Made by a program: the position numbers and the translations under genes. Positions 34,452-43,096 of a DNA stretch of 64,000 nucleotides are shown here, piece after piece. Within the stretch, counting starts at the first letter, position 1; each line of letters begins with the position of its first letter. Source of the stretch: a bacterium (GTDB lineage Bacteria; Myxococcota_A; Bradymonadia; Bradymonadales; Bradymonadaceae); NCBI GenBank assembly GCA_030427705.1, contig JAUIBR010000009.1:105569-169568 (forward strand), read 5' to 3'. A model generated the notes under the pieces. The model was given only the letters and a program-made list of their open reading frames with translations, was not told the origin of the DNA and did no database searches.

Positions 34452-35225
34452 GTGGCGCTGAAACTCAAATATGCAGGCAATACTCACGTGGGCATGAAAC
34501 GCTCACACAACGAGGACAACCTGTTGGTTCTCCAAGACGAGAATCTCTACATGGTAGCCGACGGGATGGGTGGCCACGCCAGTGGCGAGGTCGCATCCGA
34601 AATGGCAGTCAGTACAGTCGCGGACTTCTTCCAGGAGACTTCCTCCGATGAAGACGTCACGTGGCCATACAAAATGGAGAAGGGCAAACGCTACGAAGAG
34701 AACCGGCTCGCCGCTGGTATCAAACTAGCGAACTTGCGCATCTTCGAGACGGCTGCTCAGAACGCATCGCAGCGCGGGATGGGAACGACCTTGGTCGCCA
34801 TCACATTCGCTGGCGATACGGCGTATCTCGGCCATGTCGGCGATAGCCGCATCTACCGCCTTCGCGGCGATGAGCTCACACAGGTGACCGAGGACCACTC
34901 GCTCCTGAATGACTACATCAAGATGAAAGACCTCACCGAACAAGAGATCGAGAACTTCCCACACAAGAACGTGATCGTTCGCGCGCTTGGGATGAAGGAA
35001 ACGGTGCAGGTCGACGTTCAGCACGAAGAACCGGAGCCTGGTGATCTCTACCTACTCTGCTCCGATGGACTCAACGGCATGATCACGGACGAAGATATTC
35101 GTCGAATCATGATCGAGAACCGCGAAGATCTTGAGAAAGGCTGCGAAGACCTGATCCAAGCTGCAAACGACGGCGGCGGAAATGACAACGTAACTGTCGT
35201 GCTCGTCGAAGTTCTCGAGAAGTAG
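34452..35225 (+). CDS. PP2C-type serine/threonine protein phosphatase
   Basis: The 257-residue PppA/Stp1-type phosphatase removes phosphate from Ser/Thr, usually opposing Hanks-type kinases. The PP2C motifs are complete: GMKRSHNEDNLLV with the metal Asp, VADGMGGHASGEVAS, GTTLVAITF, YLGHVGDSRIYRL, LCSDGLNGMI and GNDNVTVVLVEV. The start is a GTG at 34452. No kinase gene is adjacent. It heads a plus-strand run with two ArsA-like ATPases and a Fic-fold protein, 34 bases before the first ATPase, so a shared transcript is likely. Confidence 0.94.
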   Translation: MALKLKYAGNTHVGMKRSHNEDNLLVLQDENLYMVADGMGGHASGEVASEMAVSTVADFFQETSSDEDVTWPYKMEKGKRYEENRLAAGIKLANLRIFETAAQNASQRGMGTTLVAITFAGDTAYLGHVGDSRIYRLRGDELTQVTEDHSLLNDYIKMKDLTEQEIENFPHKNVIVRALGMKETVQVDVQHEEPEPGDLYLLCSDGLNGMITDEDIRRIMIENREDLEKGCEDLIQAANDGGGNDNVTVVLVEVLEK

Positions 35226-35259
35226 TCTCCGACCGTAATCTCTAAGTCGCGGTCAGCTG

Positions 35260-36207
35260 TTGGACTCCCTCAATATCTACCAACGAAAATTAGTTCTATT
35301 CTCGGGCAAAGGTGGCGTCGGGAAGACGACCATTGCCTCTGCCTTCGCGCTCAGCTGCGCCCGCCGCGGCGAACGCACGCTCCTTATGGAGCTCAATACC
35401 AAAGACAAAGTAAGCTTGATGTTCGGCGCCGGTCATGTCGGCCCCGAAATCCGAGAGATCGAAGACAATCTCTTTGCCGTCAACGTCACACCCGATGCCG
35501 CCCAGGAAGAATATGCGGTCATGATCCTCAAGCTGCGTGTCGTCTACCGCGCAGTCTTTGAAAACAAGATCATGCGGGCTTTCCTCAAGGCGATTCCCGG
35601 CCTCAACGAGCTCGTGATGCTGGGAAAAGCGTACTACCACGTCATCGAAGAGAACGACGATGGCACGCCCACATGGGACAAGATCGTGGTCGACGCTCCA
35701 GCGACGGGTCATGGCATCTTCCTGCTTCAAATCCCATCGGTCATCACATCGATACTTGGCTCGGGACACCTCTATGAAGAGGCCGAGCGCATCTTGAACG
35801 TGATGCAGGATCCCAAACTCACCGCGATAAATCTGGTAACGCTCCCCGAAGAAATGCCGGTCAACGAGACCGAGATGTTACTGGAATCCGTGCGCGATGA
35901 GCTGAAGATGCCGCTCGGTTATGTGATCATCAACGCGCTCTATCCCCAGCTTTTCAGCGAGGAAGAGCTCAAGATGATGGATGAAAACCGGCCTGATCTT
36001 GAGGCCGGCGATCTGGTCGCGAATCTCATCGATGCCGCGCAATTCCGTAACATGCGCCATCAGATGCAGCAGGGATATGTCGAGCAAGTGCACGAGCGTA
36101 TCGACCTACCTGCCGCGCACGTCGATTTCCATTTCGTCGATCACGTGGACTTCCCAACGATTGACAGCATAGGCGCTTCCCTCGCCGAGCAGATGGGAGG
36201 CGAGTGA
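35260..36207 (+). CDS. ArsA/Get3-like ATPase, subunit with intact signature lysine
   Basis: The family couples ATP hydrolysis to arsenite efflux (ArsA) or to membrane insertion of tail-anchored proteins (Get3). The P-loop FSGKGGVGKTT has the deviant Walker A form with signature Lys17, which in related dimers reaches into the partner's active site. Switch regions follow (LLMELNTKDK in place of the DPA motif, and VVDAPATGHG). The 315-residue protein uses a TTG start at 35260. It lacks arsenite-binding Cys clusters and no arsB is near, so arsenite export is unlikely. It overlaps the second ATPase gene and probably forms a heterodimer with it, as in the Mycobacterium Rv3679-Rv3680 pair. Confidence 0.87.
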   Translation: MDSLNIYQRKLVLFSGKGGVGKTTIASAFALSCARRGERTLLMELNTKDKVSLMFGAGHVGPEIREIEDNLFAVNVTPDAAQEEYAVMILKLRVVYRAVFENKIMRAFLKAIPGLNELVMLGKAYYHVIEENDDGTPTWDKIVVDAPATGHGIFLLQIPSVITSILGSGHLYEEAERILNVMQDPKLTAINLVTLPEEMPVNETEMLLESVRDELKMPLGYVIINALYPQLFSEEELKMMDENRPDLEAGDLVANLIDAAQFRNMRHQMQQGYVEQVHERIDLPAAHVDFHFVDHVDFPTIDSIGASLAEQMGGE

Positions 36208-37367
36208 TGGCGGAGGCGTTCGCGAAACTGCTTCGTGAGAAGCAGGTCATTGTCTGTGTTGGATCTGGAGGTGTGGGCAAGACCACCACGAGCGCCGTGA
36301 TCGCGCTCCACGAGGCGATTCGGGGCCGCAAGGTGCTGGTGCTCACCATCGACCCAGCGAAACGACTTGCAAATTCGCTGGGCGTCGACGCATTGGACAA
36401 CGATGTGACCCGCATTCCCATTGAGCGTTTCAAGGATATCGGTCTGGAACCCAAAGGGGAGTTGTGGGCGATGATGCTGGATATGAAGCAGAGCTTCGAT
36501 CACGTCGTCGAGCAATACGCCCCCCCAAAAGAGCGGGAGGAAATCCTCAACAACCGCATCTACAAGTATTTCTCGACCAGCCTCGCAGGAACGCAGGAGT
36601 ACGCCGCGGGCGAACGCCTGTTTGCGCTCCACCAGAGCGGCGAGTTTGACCTGATTGTGCTGGACACCCCGCCGTCGACGCATGCTTTGGACTTCCTGAA
36701 CGCCCCCAAACGCCTGGGTGATGCGATCGACAACAAGGCACTCCAGTGGATCTACAAACCCAGTGTTCTTGCGGGCAAACGCGGCCTAGGCGTGTTCAGC
36801 ATGGGCACAGCCTATGTGTTGAAAACGCTCAGCCGTTTCACGGGCGCCGAGCTACTTGATGAATTTTCGGTGTTCCTGCGTTCGTTCTCGGTCCTGTTTG
36901 AGGGTTTGAAGGAGCGCGGCGTAAAGGTTCGGAAATTGCTGACGAGCGCCAAGAGCTCATTCGTGGTCATTACGGCGCCCGACCCGCTGACGATTGATGA
37001 AGCCTTGTTTGTGAATGAGCGTCTGCGAGAAGAAGGCGTGAAGGTCGGCGGGTTTGTCGTGAACCGTGTGCACACCGAGTGGGTGGACGCCGAAGATCTC
37101 TCGCGCCCGGTTGTCGGAGTCGTTTCTGCGCTGAGTGAGGCGGGGTTTGATCATCTTGATCCCAAGGCGCTTCGTGACCTTGCGGAGCGCATGCTTGAAA
37201 ACGCGCAAGAATTCGGAGTCCTGTCGCATATGGACAAGGCGACGGTGGAACGATTGGATGCCGGAACGGCCAAAATTCCAGTTGTGCGGGTTCCATTCTT
37301 CAGCACCGACATCCACAGCCTACGCGGACTAGAACTGGTCCGGCGGGCTATCTTTGGTGTGTCGTAA
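36207..37367 (+). CDS. ArsA/Get3-like ATPase, subunit lacking the signature lysine
   Basis: The 386-residue protein has the P-loop GSGGVGKTT, where the first Lys of the usual KGGVGKT signature is Ser20. The core P-loop Lys25, the switch I motif TIDPAKRLANSLG and the LIVLDTPPSTHALDFL switch II block are all present. A hydrophobic and helical segment (about 175-240) could be the client-binding region of Get3-like proteins. The ATG at 36207 shares a base with the upstream stop and has GGGAGG at good spacing; the GTG at 36204 is an alternative start. Together with the preceding gene it forms an asymmetric pair, one subunit with and one without the signature lysine. Confidence 0.87.
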   Translation: MAEAFAKLLREKQVIVCVGSGGVGKTTTSAVIALHEAIRGRKVLVLTIDPAKRLANSLGVDALDNDVTRIPIERFKDIGLEPKGELWAMMLDMKQSFDHVVEQYAPPKEREEILNNRIYKYFSTSLAGTQEYAAGERLFALHQSGEFDLIVLDTPPSTHALDFLNAPKRLGDAIDNKALQWIYKPSVLAGKRGLGVFSMGTAYVLKTLSRFTGAELLDEFSVFLRSFSVLFEGLKERGVKVRKLLTSAKSSFVVITAPDPLTIDEALFVNERLREEGVKVGGFVVNRVHTEWVDAEDLSRPVVGVVSALSEAGFDHLDPKALRDLAERMLENAQEFGVLSHMDKATVERLDAGTAKIPVVRVPFFSTDIHSLRGLELVRRAIFGVS

Positions 37368-37503
37368 AAAAATCGCTTGAAACGCAGTGGGGGTGTCCGT
37401 AGCTTTAGGAGAGTCAGGCATTCAATGCCCTACGACATTCTCGAAGGAAGCGCTCTGGACGGTTGGGGAACCGGCTTCTCGTGAATGGAATGGAGGCTGC
37501 GAA

Positions 37504-38256
37504 ATGAATCTGACGTATCTTGAAGTTGACCACAAACGTGCGGGTTACGACTCGCTCACTGGGGAAGCGCGAAGCGCCTTTATGGAGCGGCTTGTGCTCT
37601 CGTGGATGTACCACGACCACGCTCTTGAAGGCGTTGTTTTGTCTCATGCAGACATGAAGCGTGCTCTCAGTGGTCAACCCGTCCGCAACTATTGTGATGG
37701 GCTGGTGCAAAAGTCGCTAACACGCATGCAGTCTATCGCTGCGCACCTCTTCGAATGCGCTCAGCGCGACGAAGAAATCACCATGGAGTTCATTAAAGAC
37801 CTCCATATCCGCCTTTGCGATGAAGGTGACGAAGCAGGCGGCCGATACCGCAAGCGCGATACGTCTCCTGGGGTTTACAACCTGAACATCGTTCCAAACG
37901 GCAGTATCTCCTACTACTTCCGCAAGTTCCTTGAGCTGTGCAACGAAGAGCTCAAGGACGCACACCCAATTCGAGCCGCGGCCATCGCGCACCACGAATT
38001 CATGAAGTTGTTCCCATTTGACGAGAAGTCAGGGATCGTTGGCCGCCTGGTCATGAACTACATGTTGATCCGTGCGGGATACCCACCTGCGATTATCCAC
38101 CAGATGGACCGGCACCATTACTTCAGCGCCCTCGACGGACACCGCACTGACCTCGTGCCAGTGCTTGTTGACGCGCTTAGCGCAACGCTCTCCGCAGCTG
38201 ATGAGTTCGCTCGCCAGATGCCACCAGCGAAGCCCGAAGTCGCATACGCTGAGTAA
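37504..38256 (+). CDS. Fic-fold protein with degenerate active site
   Basis: The 250-residue protein has the helical layout of Fic domains, with AGGRYRKRD upstream and AHHEFMKLFPFDEKSGIVGR at the catalytic loop, followed by LVMNYMLIRAGYPPAII. In active Fic AMP-transferases this loop reads HPFx(D/E)GNGRxxR; here the catalytic His is Phe170 and GNGR is replaced by KSGI, while Pro171, Phe172 and Arg181 remain. Adenylylation is therefore unlikely, and the protein may bind nucleotides or act as a scaffold. GGAGG precedes the ATG at 37504, so upstream extensions are rejected. It is the last gene of the PP2C-ArsA-ArsA run and is followed by a terminator. Confidence 0.8.
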   Translation: MNLTYLEVDHKRAGYDSLTGEARSAFMERLVLSWMYHDHALEGVVLSHADMKRALSGQPVRNYCDGLVQKSLTRMQSIAAHLFECAQRDEEITMEFIKDLHIRLCDEGDEAGGRYRKRDTSPGVYNLNIVPNGSISYYFRKFLELCNEELKDAHPIRAAAIAHHEFMKLFPFDEKSGIVGRLVMNYMLIRAGYPPAIIHQMDRHHYFSALDGHRTDLVPVLVDALSATLSAADEFARQMPPAKPEVAYAE

Positions 38257-38295
38257 GATCTTCCCCTTCCCAATTCTCGCTTTTTGAGAAATTTT

Positions 38296-38325
38296 GGCGG
38301 TTTGTTGAATCAAACCGCCTTTCTT
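38296..38325 (+). terminator. Rho-independent terminator
   Basis: GGCGGTTTG pairs perfectly with CAAACCGCC around a TTGAAT loop and is followed by TTTCTT. It ends the transcript of the Fic-fold gene. Confidence 0.9.
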
Positions 38326-38352
38326 GTGCATTATAGTAAGTGGAAGGTGTAA

Positions 38353-38412
38353 GGAGCGGTCAAAGCTCCACCCAACTCACTCTCGATGCTCCGAACAGGA
38401 TTCCTCATCGAG
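38353..38412 (+). promoter_or_regulatory. Hairpin-rich leader of ribA
   Basis: In the 309-base gap before ribA, GGAGC/GCTCC (38353-38369) and CTCGATG/CATCGAG (38382-38412) form perfect stems. Further short stems lie closer to the gene (GGCGT/ACGCC near 38490). The conserved FMN-riboswitch sequence blocks are not seen. A TATAGT near 38333 could be the -10 element. Confidence 0.4.
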
Positions 38413-38565
38413 TGCAAAGCGTGAGCTTGGATGTGCATCTCCAGATTACAAAGCGGTAACAACGGTTTAAGGCATTCCGAATTTGCGGCGTGCTGGACGC
38501 CAGACACGGTGCGCGCTAAGCATGTGCGCCCCACGGATACCGCGAAACGCAGTAAGAGGGACGTG

Positions 38566-39213
38566 ATGTTTAAATTTGATACTGGCTTCGAAGAGACCGA
38601 CTCGGGATTGGTCGTACGCAAGCAAGACCTCGTGGTAGAGCACTTCGCGACGGCAAAGCTCCCATCCAAGTTCGGCCAGTTCAAAATCTGGGCGTTCAAA
38701 AACAACCGGGATGGCAAAGACCACGTTGCGATCGTTTCGGGAGACCCCACAGGCAAAGAAGATGTCCTGACGCGTGTTCACAGCGAATGCGTGACCGGCG
38801 ACGTCTTTGGCTCACTCAAGTGCGACTGTGGAGAGCAGCTAGAGCATGCGCTCCAGCAAATCGCATCGGCCGAGGCGGGCATCCTGCTCTACATGCGCCA
38901 GGAAGGTCGCGGCATCGGGCTAGCAAACAAGGTCAAAGCGTACAGCCTGCAGGATCAGGGTTTCGACACCGTCGAGGCAAACCTGCATCTGGGATTCGAT
39001 GATGACATGCGTGAGTATGACGTCGCAGCTGGCATGATCGAGCTGATCGGTCCGGAGAGCATTCAGCTGATGACCAACAATCCAAAGAAGGTCAAAGGCC
39101 TAAAAACTTCGGGAGTCGCTGTTTCCGAACGACTCCCGATTCAAATGATGCCGAATCCTTACAACGAGGAATACCTGGATACAAAGAAGGCCAAGTCTGG
39201 CCACCTTCTCTAG
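38566..39213 (+). CDS. ribA: GTP cyclohydrolase II
   Basis: The enzyme opens the imidazole ring of GTP in the first step of riboflavin synthesis. The 215-residue protein has the zinc ligands Cys75, Cys86 and Cys88 (VHSECVTGDVFGSLKCDCGE), the catalytic loop RQEGRGIGL (111-119) and the NNPKK stretch that binds GTP phosphates. It is a stand-alone RibA without the RibB domain found in fused RibBA. The ATG at 38566 is chosen because GAGGG precedes it; sequence upstream is non-conserved. It converges with the VWA lipoprotein gene, overlapping it by four bases. Confidence 0.95.
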   Translation: MFKFDTGFEETDSGLVVRKQDLVVEHFATAKLPSKFGQFKIWAFKNNRDGKDHVAIVSGDPTGKEDVLTRVHSECVTGDVFGSLKCDCGEQLEHALQQIASAEAGILLYMRQEGRGIGLANKVKAYSLQDQGFDTVEANLHLGFDDDMREYDVAAGMIELIGPESIQLMTNNPKKVKGLKTSGVAVSERLPIQMMPNPYNEEYLDTKKAKSGHLL

Positions 39214-41159
39214 GAACCACCGGACAGGCGCTTGGCCTGTTTGACCAGCTTCACGAATTCCTTCCGGTCCTTGCGGCCATTGGTCGACGATTCGGCGACC
39301 TCCAATACCAGATCATACGACAAGTTCTTGGCGTAGGGGCTTCCACGCAAGACTTCTGCGAAGCCCGCAACTGCGGTCGCGAATTGGAAGTCCTTGCTGG
39401 CTTTGCTGACCGTCGTGCGGATGTCGCGGTTGGTGAAGCGGAACTCGGCTTCTGATGCTTTGAAGCCGTCAGGCTTTTTGTGACGAACGCGCACCGTGGC
39501 GATCGTGTCGGTTGGCTGCTCACCCTTGAGTTTGACCTCGTAGAGAGCAGTGACCGAGTGCCCTGCCCCGATTTCGCCGGCATCCACAGCGTCGTTGCGG
39601 AAGTCCTTGTCTGCGATATCGCGGTTTTCGTAGCCAATCAGGCGGTAGGTCTTGACCTGTGCTGGATTAAACTCGACCTGAATCTTCACGTCCTTCGCGA
39701 TGACCTGCAGGGTGCCGTCGACCTGCTCACCAAACACGCGCCGAGCCTCTTTCATCGAGTCGATGTAGTAGTAGTTGCCGTTACCTTTATTGGCCAACTG
39801 CTCCATCATCGTGTCTTTATAGTTCCCCATCCCGAAGCCGATCGTGGAGAGGGTCACGCCCTCTTCCACATACGAGCGAATCTGCATCAGAATCTGCTCG
39901 TGCGACGACGGTCCGACGTTGGCATCGCCGTCTGAAAGGACGATGACACGATTGACGTGCGACTTCTTGAAGTTCGTGAGCGCCAATTTGTAGGCGAGTT
40001 TCAGGCCGTCGTTCATGGCGGTCGAACCACCGGCGGAGAGATTGTCGATCGCACTCAGGATGCGCCCCTGGTTGGCGACCGTCGTTGGGGGAAGGATTTC
40101 TGCCACGCGCCCGGCATACGTCGCGATTGCAACTGTGTCCTGCGGTTGGAGATTTTTGGTGAGAAGTTTCAGCGAGTCCTTGGCATATCCAATCTTGTCA
40201 GGCCGTTGCATTGAGCCGCTGACATCAACCAAGAACGTCAGGTGAACTGGCTTTCGGTTCTTCTGGGCAATCTTCTTTCCTTGAACGCCGACCCGCATCA
40301 CGTAGGTGTTCTTATCCGCGCTGAACGGGCTTGGGGCGGCTTCGAGATTCACCCCAAATGCACCAGCATCGGGAGATGGGTAGTTGTATTTGAAGTAGTT
40401 GATGAATTCTTCGACGCGAACAGAAGACTTTGGTGGCAGGCCACCGTTATTGAGTTTGCGTCGAGCGATCGTGTAGGCGCCTGTGTCCACGTCGATTGCG
40501 AATGTCGACAACGCGTCTTTCGATGGGTCGGTGGCTTGGTTTGTTCCGTAGTCTGTGTACTGTTCTGTTCCATTGACTTCCGGGACATAGCGGCCGGTCA
40601 CAGCGGAGCTAGAACTCCCGTACGCGGCCGCACCTCGGCCGTAGGAACCTCGTACGGTGGCACTACCCACGCGTACTCGTGGAACGGACTTTCCTCGCGC
40701 GCCAAGTTTTGCGCCCCGACCATAGCCTACACCTGACCCGATGGTGCCAAGATTTCCGGTGCCCTTTCCATAGCCGATGGCGCCACCGCCACCGCGGCCG
40801 CCGCCCTTGATCCCCAAGCCCGCCAAACCAGACTGGCTTGTGGATACCTTTCCACCAACCTCACCGCCTTCAAGCGACTTCAGCGCAAGCACTCCGTCGA
40901 CTTGCTTGTTCGCAAGAACGCCTGCGTTCTTGGCGACATCTGCGGAGGCTTGGGTTTCACCCGTAATCGTGGCCGCTGGAGCTTCCTCTTCCTCAACAGG
41001 TTCGGGCTCATCCGGCGCTTCGACGGGTGCTGAAACCACGACCTTCTTTGAGACGGCTGTCGATTGTTCGACGGGTTGTTGCTTGGGCGAGTCCTCGCAC
41101 CCGAGTGAGGCGAGGGATGAAATTGCGATAATGTACGCCAATGCGCGCAGCTGTCTCAT
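39210..41159 (-). CDS. YfbK-like VWA-domain lipoprotein
   Basis: The 649-residue protein has lipobox SLGC (Cys21), a Glu/Pro-rich spacer, a Gly-rich region (about 115-165) and then the YfbK family core. The core has an N-terminal domain (TFAIDVDTGAYTIARRKLNNG, VRVEEFINYFKYNYP), a VWA domain with metal-site motif DVSGSM near residue 320 and GGSTAM, and the C-terminal DUF3520-like region. The family is widespread and its exact role unclear; VWA domains bind protein partners through a metal ion. The Gly-rich stretch is typical of this family in delta-like bacteria. It is a single-gene unit, divergent from ybaB. Confidence 0.9.
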   Translation of the reverse strand: MRQLRALAYIIAISSLASLGCEDSPKQQPVEQSTAVSKKVVVSAPVEAPDEPEPVEEEEAPAATITGETQASADVAKNAGVLANKQVDGVLALKSLEGGEVGGKVSTSQSGLAGLGIKGGGRGGGGAIGYGKGTGNLGTIGSGVGYGRGAKLGARGKSVPRVRVGSATVRGSYGRGAAAYGSSSSAVTGRYVPEVNGTEQYTDYGTNQATDPSKDALSTFAIDVDTGAYTIARRKLNNGGLPPKSSVRVEEFINYFKYNYPSPDAGAFGVNLEAAPSPFSADKNTYVMRVGVQGKKIAQKNRKPVHLTFLVDVSGSMQRPDKIGYAKDSLKLLTKNLQPQDTVAIATYAGRVAEILPPTTVANQGRILSAIDNLSAGGSTAMNDGLKLAYKLALTNFKKSHVNRVIVLSDGDANVGPSSHEQILMQIRSYVEEGVTLSTIGFGMGNYKDTMMEQLANKGNGNYYYIDSMKEARRVFGEQVDGTLQVIAKDVKIQVEFNPAQVKTYRLIGYENRDIADKDFRNDAVDAGEIGAGHSVTALYEVKLKGEQPTDTIATVRVRHKKPDGFKASEAEFRFTNRDIRTTVSKASKDFQFATAVAGFAEVLRGSPYAKNLSYDLVLEVAESSTNGRKDRKEFVKLVKQAKRLSGGS

Positions 41160-41337
41160 GACGAGCTCCTATCCTATTGCTTCGTTGTGATTAATTGCAG
41201 CGCGCTGTGTTCGAAGTAGTGACAAGCCTCTGTCAGGATTGTTCCAAAAAACTGCCAAATGGGCGTGCTATCGGTTGCATCGAGATCCGCATCCGCCCTA
41301 TAAGTTGTGCCGCAAACCGATTACCGGAGGACCGGAC

Positions 41338-41652
41338 ATGAAAGGTCAAATGAACAATATCGTGCGCCAAGCTCAGCGCATGCAGTCGCAGATCGAAAAG
41401 ATCCAAGAAGAGATTGGCGAAAAGCACGTCGAAGCCTCGACCGGTGGTGGCATGGTCACCGCTGTCGTCAACGGCAACAGCGAAGTCGTGCAGGTGAAGA
41501 TCAATCCTGACGTCGTGAACAAAGAAGATGTCGAGATGCTCGAAGAGATGGTCGTTGGTGCCGTTAACCAAGCGCTCAAGACCGCATCCGACATGATGAA
41601 CTCGGAGATCGAGAAGGTCACCGGCGGCCTCAACCTTCCAGGCTTGTTCTAG
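41338..41652 (+). CDS. ybaB: YbaB/EbfC nucleoid-associated protein
   Basis: The 104-residue protein matches YbaB/EbfC: MKGQMNNIVRQAQRMQSQIE helix, then STGGGMVTAVVNGNSEVVQVKI strands, and a final amphipathic helix ending PGLF. The family forms tweezer-like dimers that bind DNA. GGAGG lies before the ATG at 41338, ruling out an in-frame extension to 41239. It is followed nine bases later by recR, the usual ybaB-recR arrangement; dnaX, commonly upstream in other bacteria, is absent here. Confidence 0.95.
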   Translation: MKGQMNNIVRQAQRMQSQIEKIQEEIGEKHVEASTGGGMVTAVVNGNSEVVQVKINPDVVNKEDVEMLEEMVVGAVNQALKTASDMMNSEIEKVTGGLNLPGLF

Positions 41653-41661
41653 GTCAATTCG

Positions 41662-42270
41662 TTGCAAACTGACGATCCCATCACAAACCTCATAAACGCC
41701 TTTTCGCGTCTGCCGGGCATCGGCGAGCGCACGGCGAGCCGTCTGGCGTTCTTTGTTCTGAACCAGCCAGAGGATCTGGCAACAGAGCTGGCCGAGGCAC
41801 TTGTCCGCGTCAAGAGCGAGGTGGGGCTGTGTGCGAAATGCTGCAACCTGACCCAAGGCGAGCTGTGCCGCATCTGCGTGGACCCGAAACGGGACGCGGC
41901 ATCGATCTGTGTGGTGGAGGGTCCAACCGATCTACGTGCAATTGAGCGCACCGGTGAATTTCGTGGGCGTTATCATGTATTGCACGGATTGATTTCGCCG
42001 CTGGAAGGGATCGGGCCTGACGATATTCACGTCAAAGAGCTTCTGACTCGCCTCCAAACGACGGACGAAGACGAGGAAGTTTCGGAGATCATCATTGCCA
42101 CGAGCCCCTCGGTGGATGGCGAGGCAACGGCACTTTACCTTTCCAGACTGTTAAAACCGATCGGGGTAAAGGTGACACGGATCGCCTCGGGCATCCCGAT
42201 CGGCGGAGAGCTTGAGTACGCCGATAGAGTGACATTATCCCGCGCACTTACTCAGCGTCGCGAGATTTAG
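41662..42270 (+). CDS. recR: Recombination protein RecR
   Basis: RecR works with RecO (and RecF) to load RecA at single-strand gaps. The 202-residue protein has a helix-hairpin-helix (SRLPGIGERTASRLAF, 15-30), a zinc finger with Cys57, Cys60, Cys69 and Cys72, and a Toprim domain (ICVVEGPTDLRAIERTG, IIATSPSVDGEATALYL). The C-terminal Walker-B-like SGIPIGGELEYAD block is intact. It uses a TTG start nine bases after ybaB, with which it is co-transcribed. Confidence 0.96.
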   Translation: MQTDDPITNLINAFSRLPGIGERTASRLAFFVLNQPEDLATELAEALVRVKSEVGLCAKCCNLTQGELCRICVDPKRDAASICVVEGPTDLRAIERTGEFRGRYHVLHGLISPLEGIGPDDIHVKELLTRLQTTDEDEEVSEIIIATSPSVDGEATALYLSRLLKPIGVKVTRIASGIPIGGELEYADRVTLSRALTQRREI

Positions 42271-42392
42271 AGCACAGCTTTCTGGTGCATTGTCGATTGC
42301 ACGGCTATTAAAGACTATGATACCGTTTTCGACGAAGTTTAGCTCAACACCTTGTTCTTTTTGCCTGTCGCAGGCGAGCCAGGAGATCGGAT

Positions 42393-42884
42393 ATGGCAAG
42401 TCAGATGGCGATATTCGAGGAGGAGCAGACCGCGTTTACACAGATTTGTGAACGTTTGGTCCGCGACGCCCTCGCCAAAGCCATCTTTATCGTGGATTCG
42501 GATGGTCAGTTGATCACCGCGACGGGAGAAACGTCGGGTATCGATACCACCGGACTGGCATCGCTTGCTGCGGGTTCGACCGCTGCAACAGGCGGTTTGG
42601 CCCAGATGCTCGGAGAAGAAGAATTCCCCGTGCACTTCCACGAAGGCAAACGCAACAATCTCCACGTGTCGTTGATTGGGGACTTCCTGATCCTGCTAGT
42701 CATCTTCGACGAACGTTCGAGCCTCGGACTCGTGCGTCTGCGTGTGAAGCGTGCCTACAACGACATGGATACGGTCTTGCAGGCTGTGAAGTCCCGATCG
42801 GCTGAAGCCAAGGATCAGGCCAACGATATCTTCGGTGAAATCACCGATGATGATATCGATAGTTTGTTTAACGATGCCTTCTAA
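42393..42884 (+). CDS. mglB: MglB-like Roadblock protein
   Basis: MglB is the dimeric GTPase-activating partner of MglA in cell polarity. The 163-residue protein has the Roadblock/LC7 core (KAIFIVDSDGQLITATG, HVSLIGDFLILLVIFDE) and a C-terminal helical tail of about 40 residues, close to Myxococcus MglB in length. GGAG precedes the ATG. A small GCCTG/CAGGC hairpin (42363-42375) lies just before the ribosome binding site. The mglA gene follows after 212 bases on the same strand, which supports the assignment. Confidence 0.85.
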   Translation: MASQMAIFEEEQTAFTQICERLVRDALAKAIFIVDSDGQLITATGETSGIDTTGLASLAAGSTAATGGLAQMLGEEEFPVHFHEGKRNNLHVSLIGDFLILLVIFDERSSLGLVRLRVKRAYNDMDTVLQAVKSRSAEAKDQANDIFGEITDDDIDSLFNDAF

Positions 42885-43096
42885 GGTAGGCATTTAGCGG
42901 CTGTCGTGACCTTTGTGTCATGCGGTTGATATGAAAGTATGACAAGAATTGCGTTGTCCAAGCATCTCAAAGGAAACTAGGATGCTGGCTACAAGATTCT
43001 CACTAGTTGATTAGAAAAAGCGTGACATGCCCTTAAGTCGTGATATATAGCGACGAGGCCATGAATCGTAACCCATTTGGTGACCGGAAGAGATAG

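Noticed and set aside
35260..37367. Arsenite efflux system
   Set aside because: No arsB, arsC or arsR is present, and the proteins lack the Cys residues that bind arsenite.
38330..38565. FMN riboswitch before ribA
   Set aside because: The conserved sequence blocks of the FMN aptamer are absent even though several stems exist.
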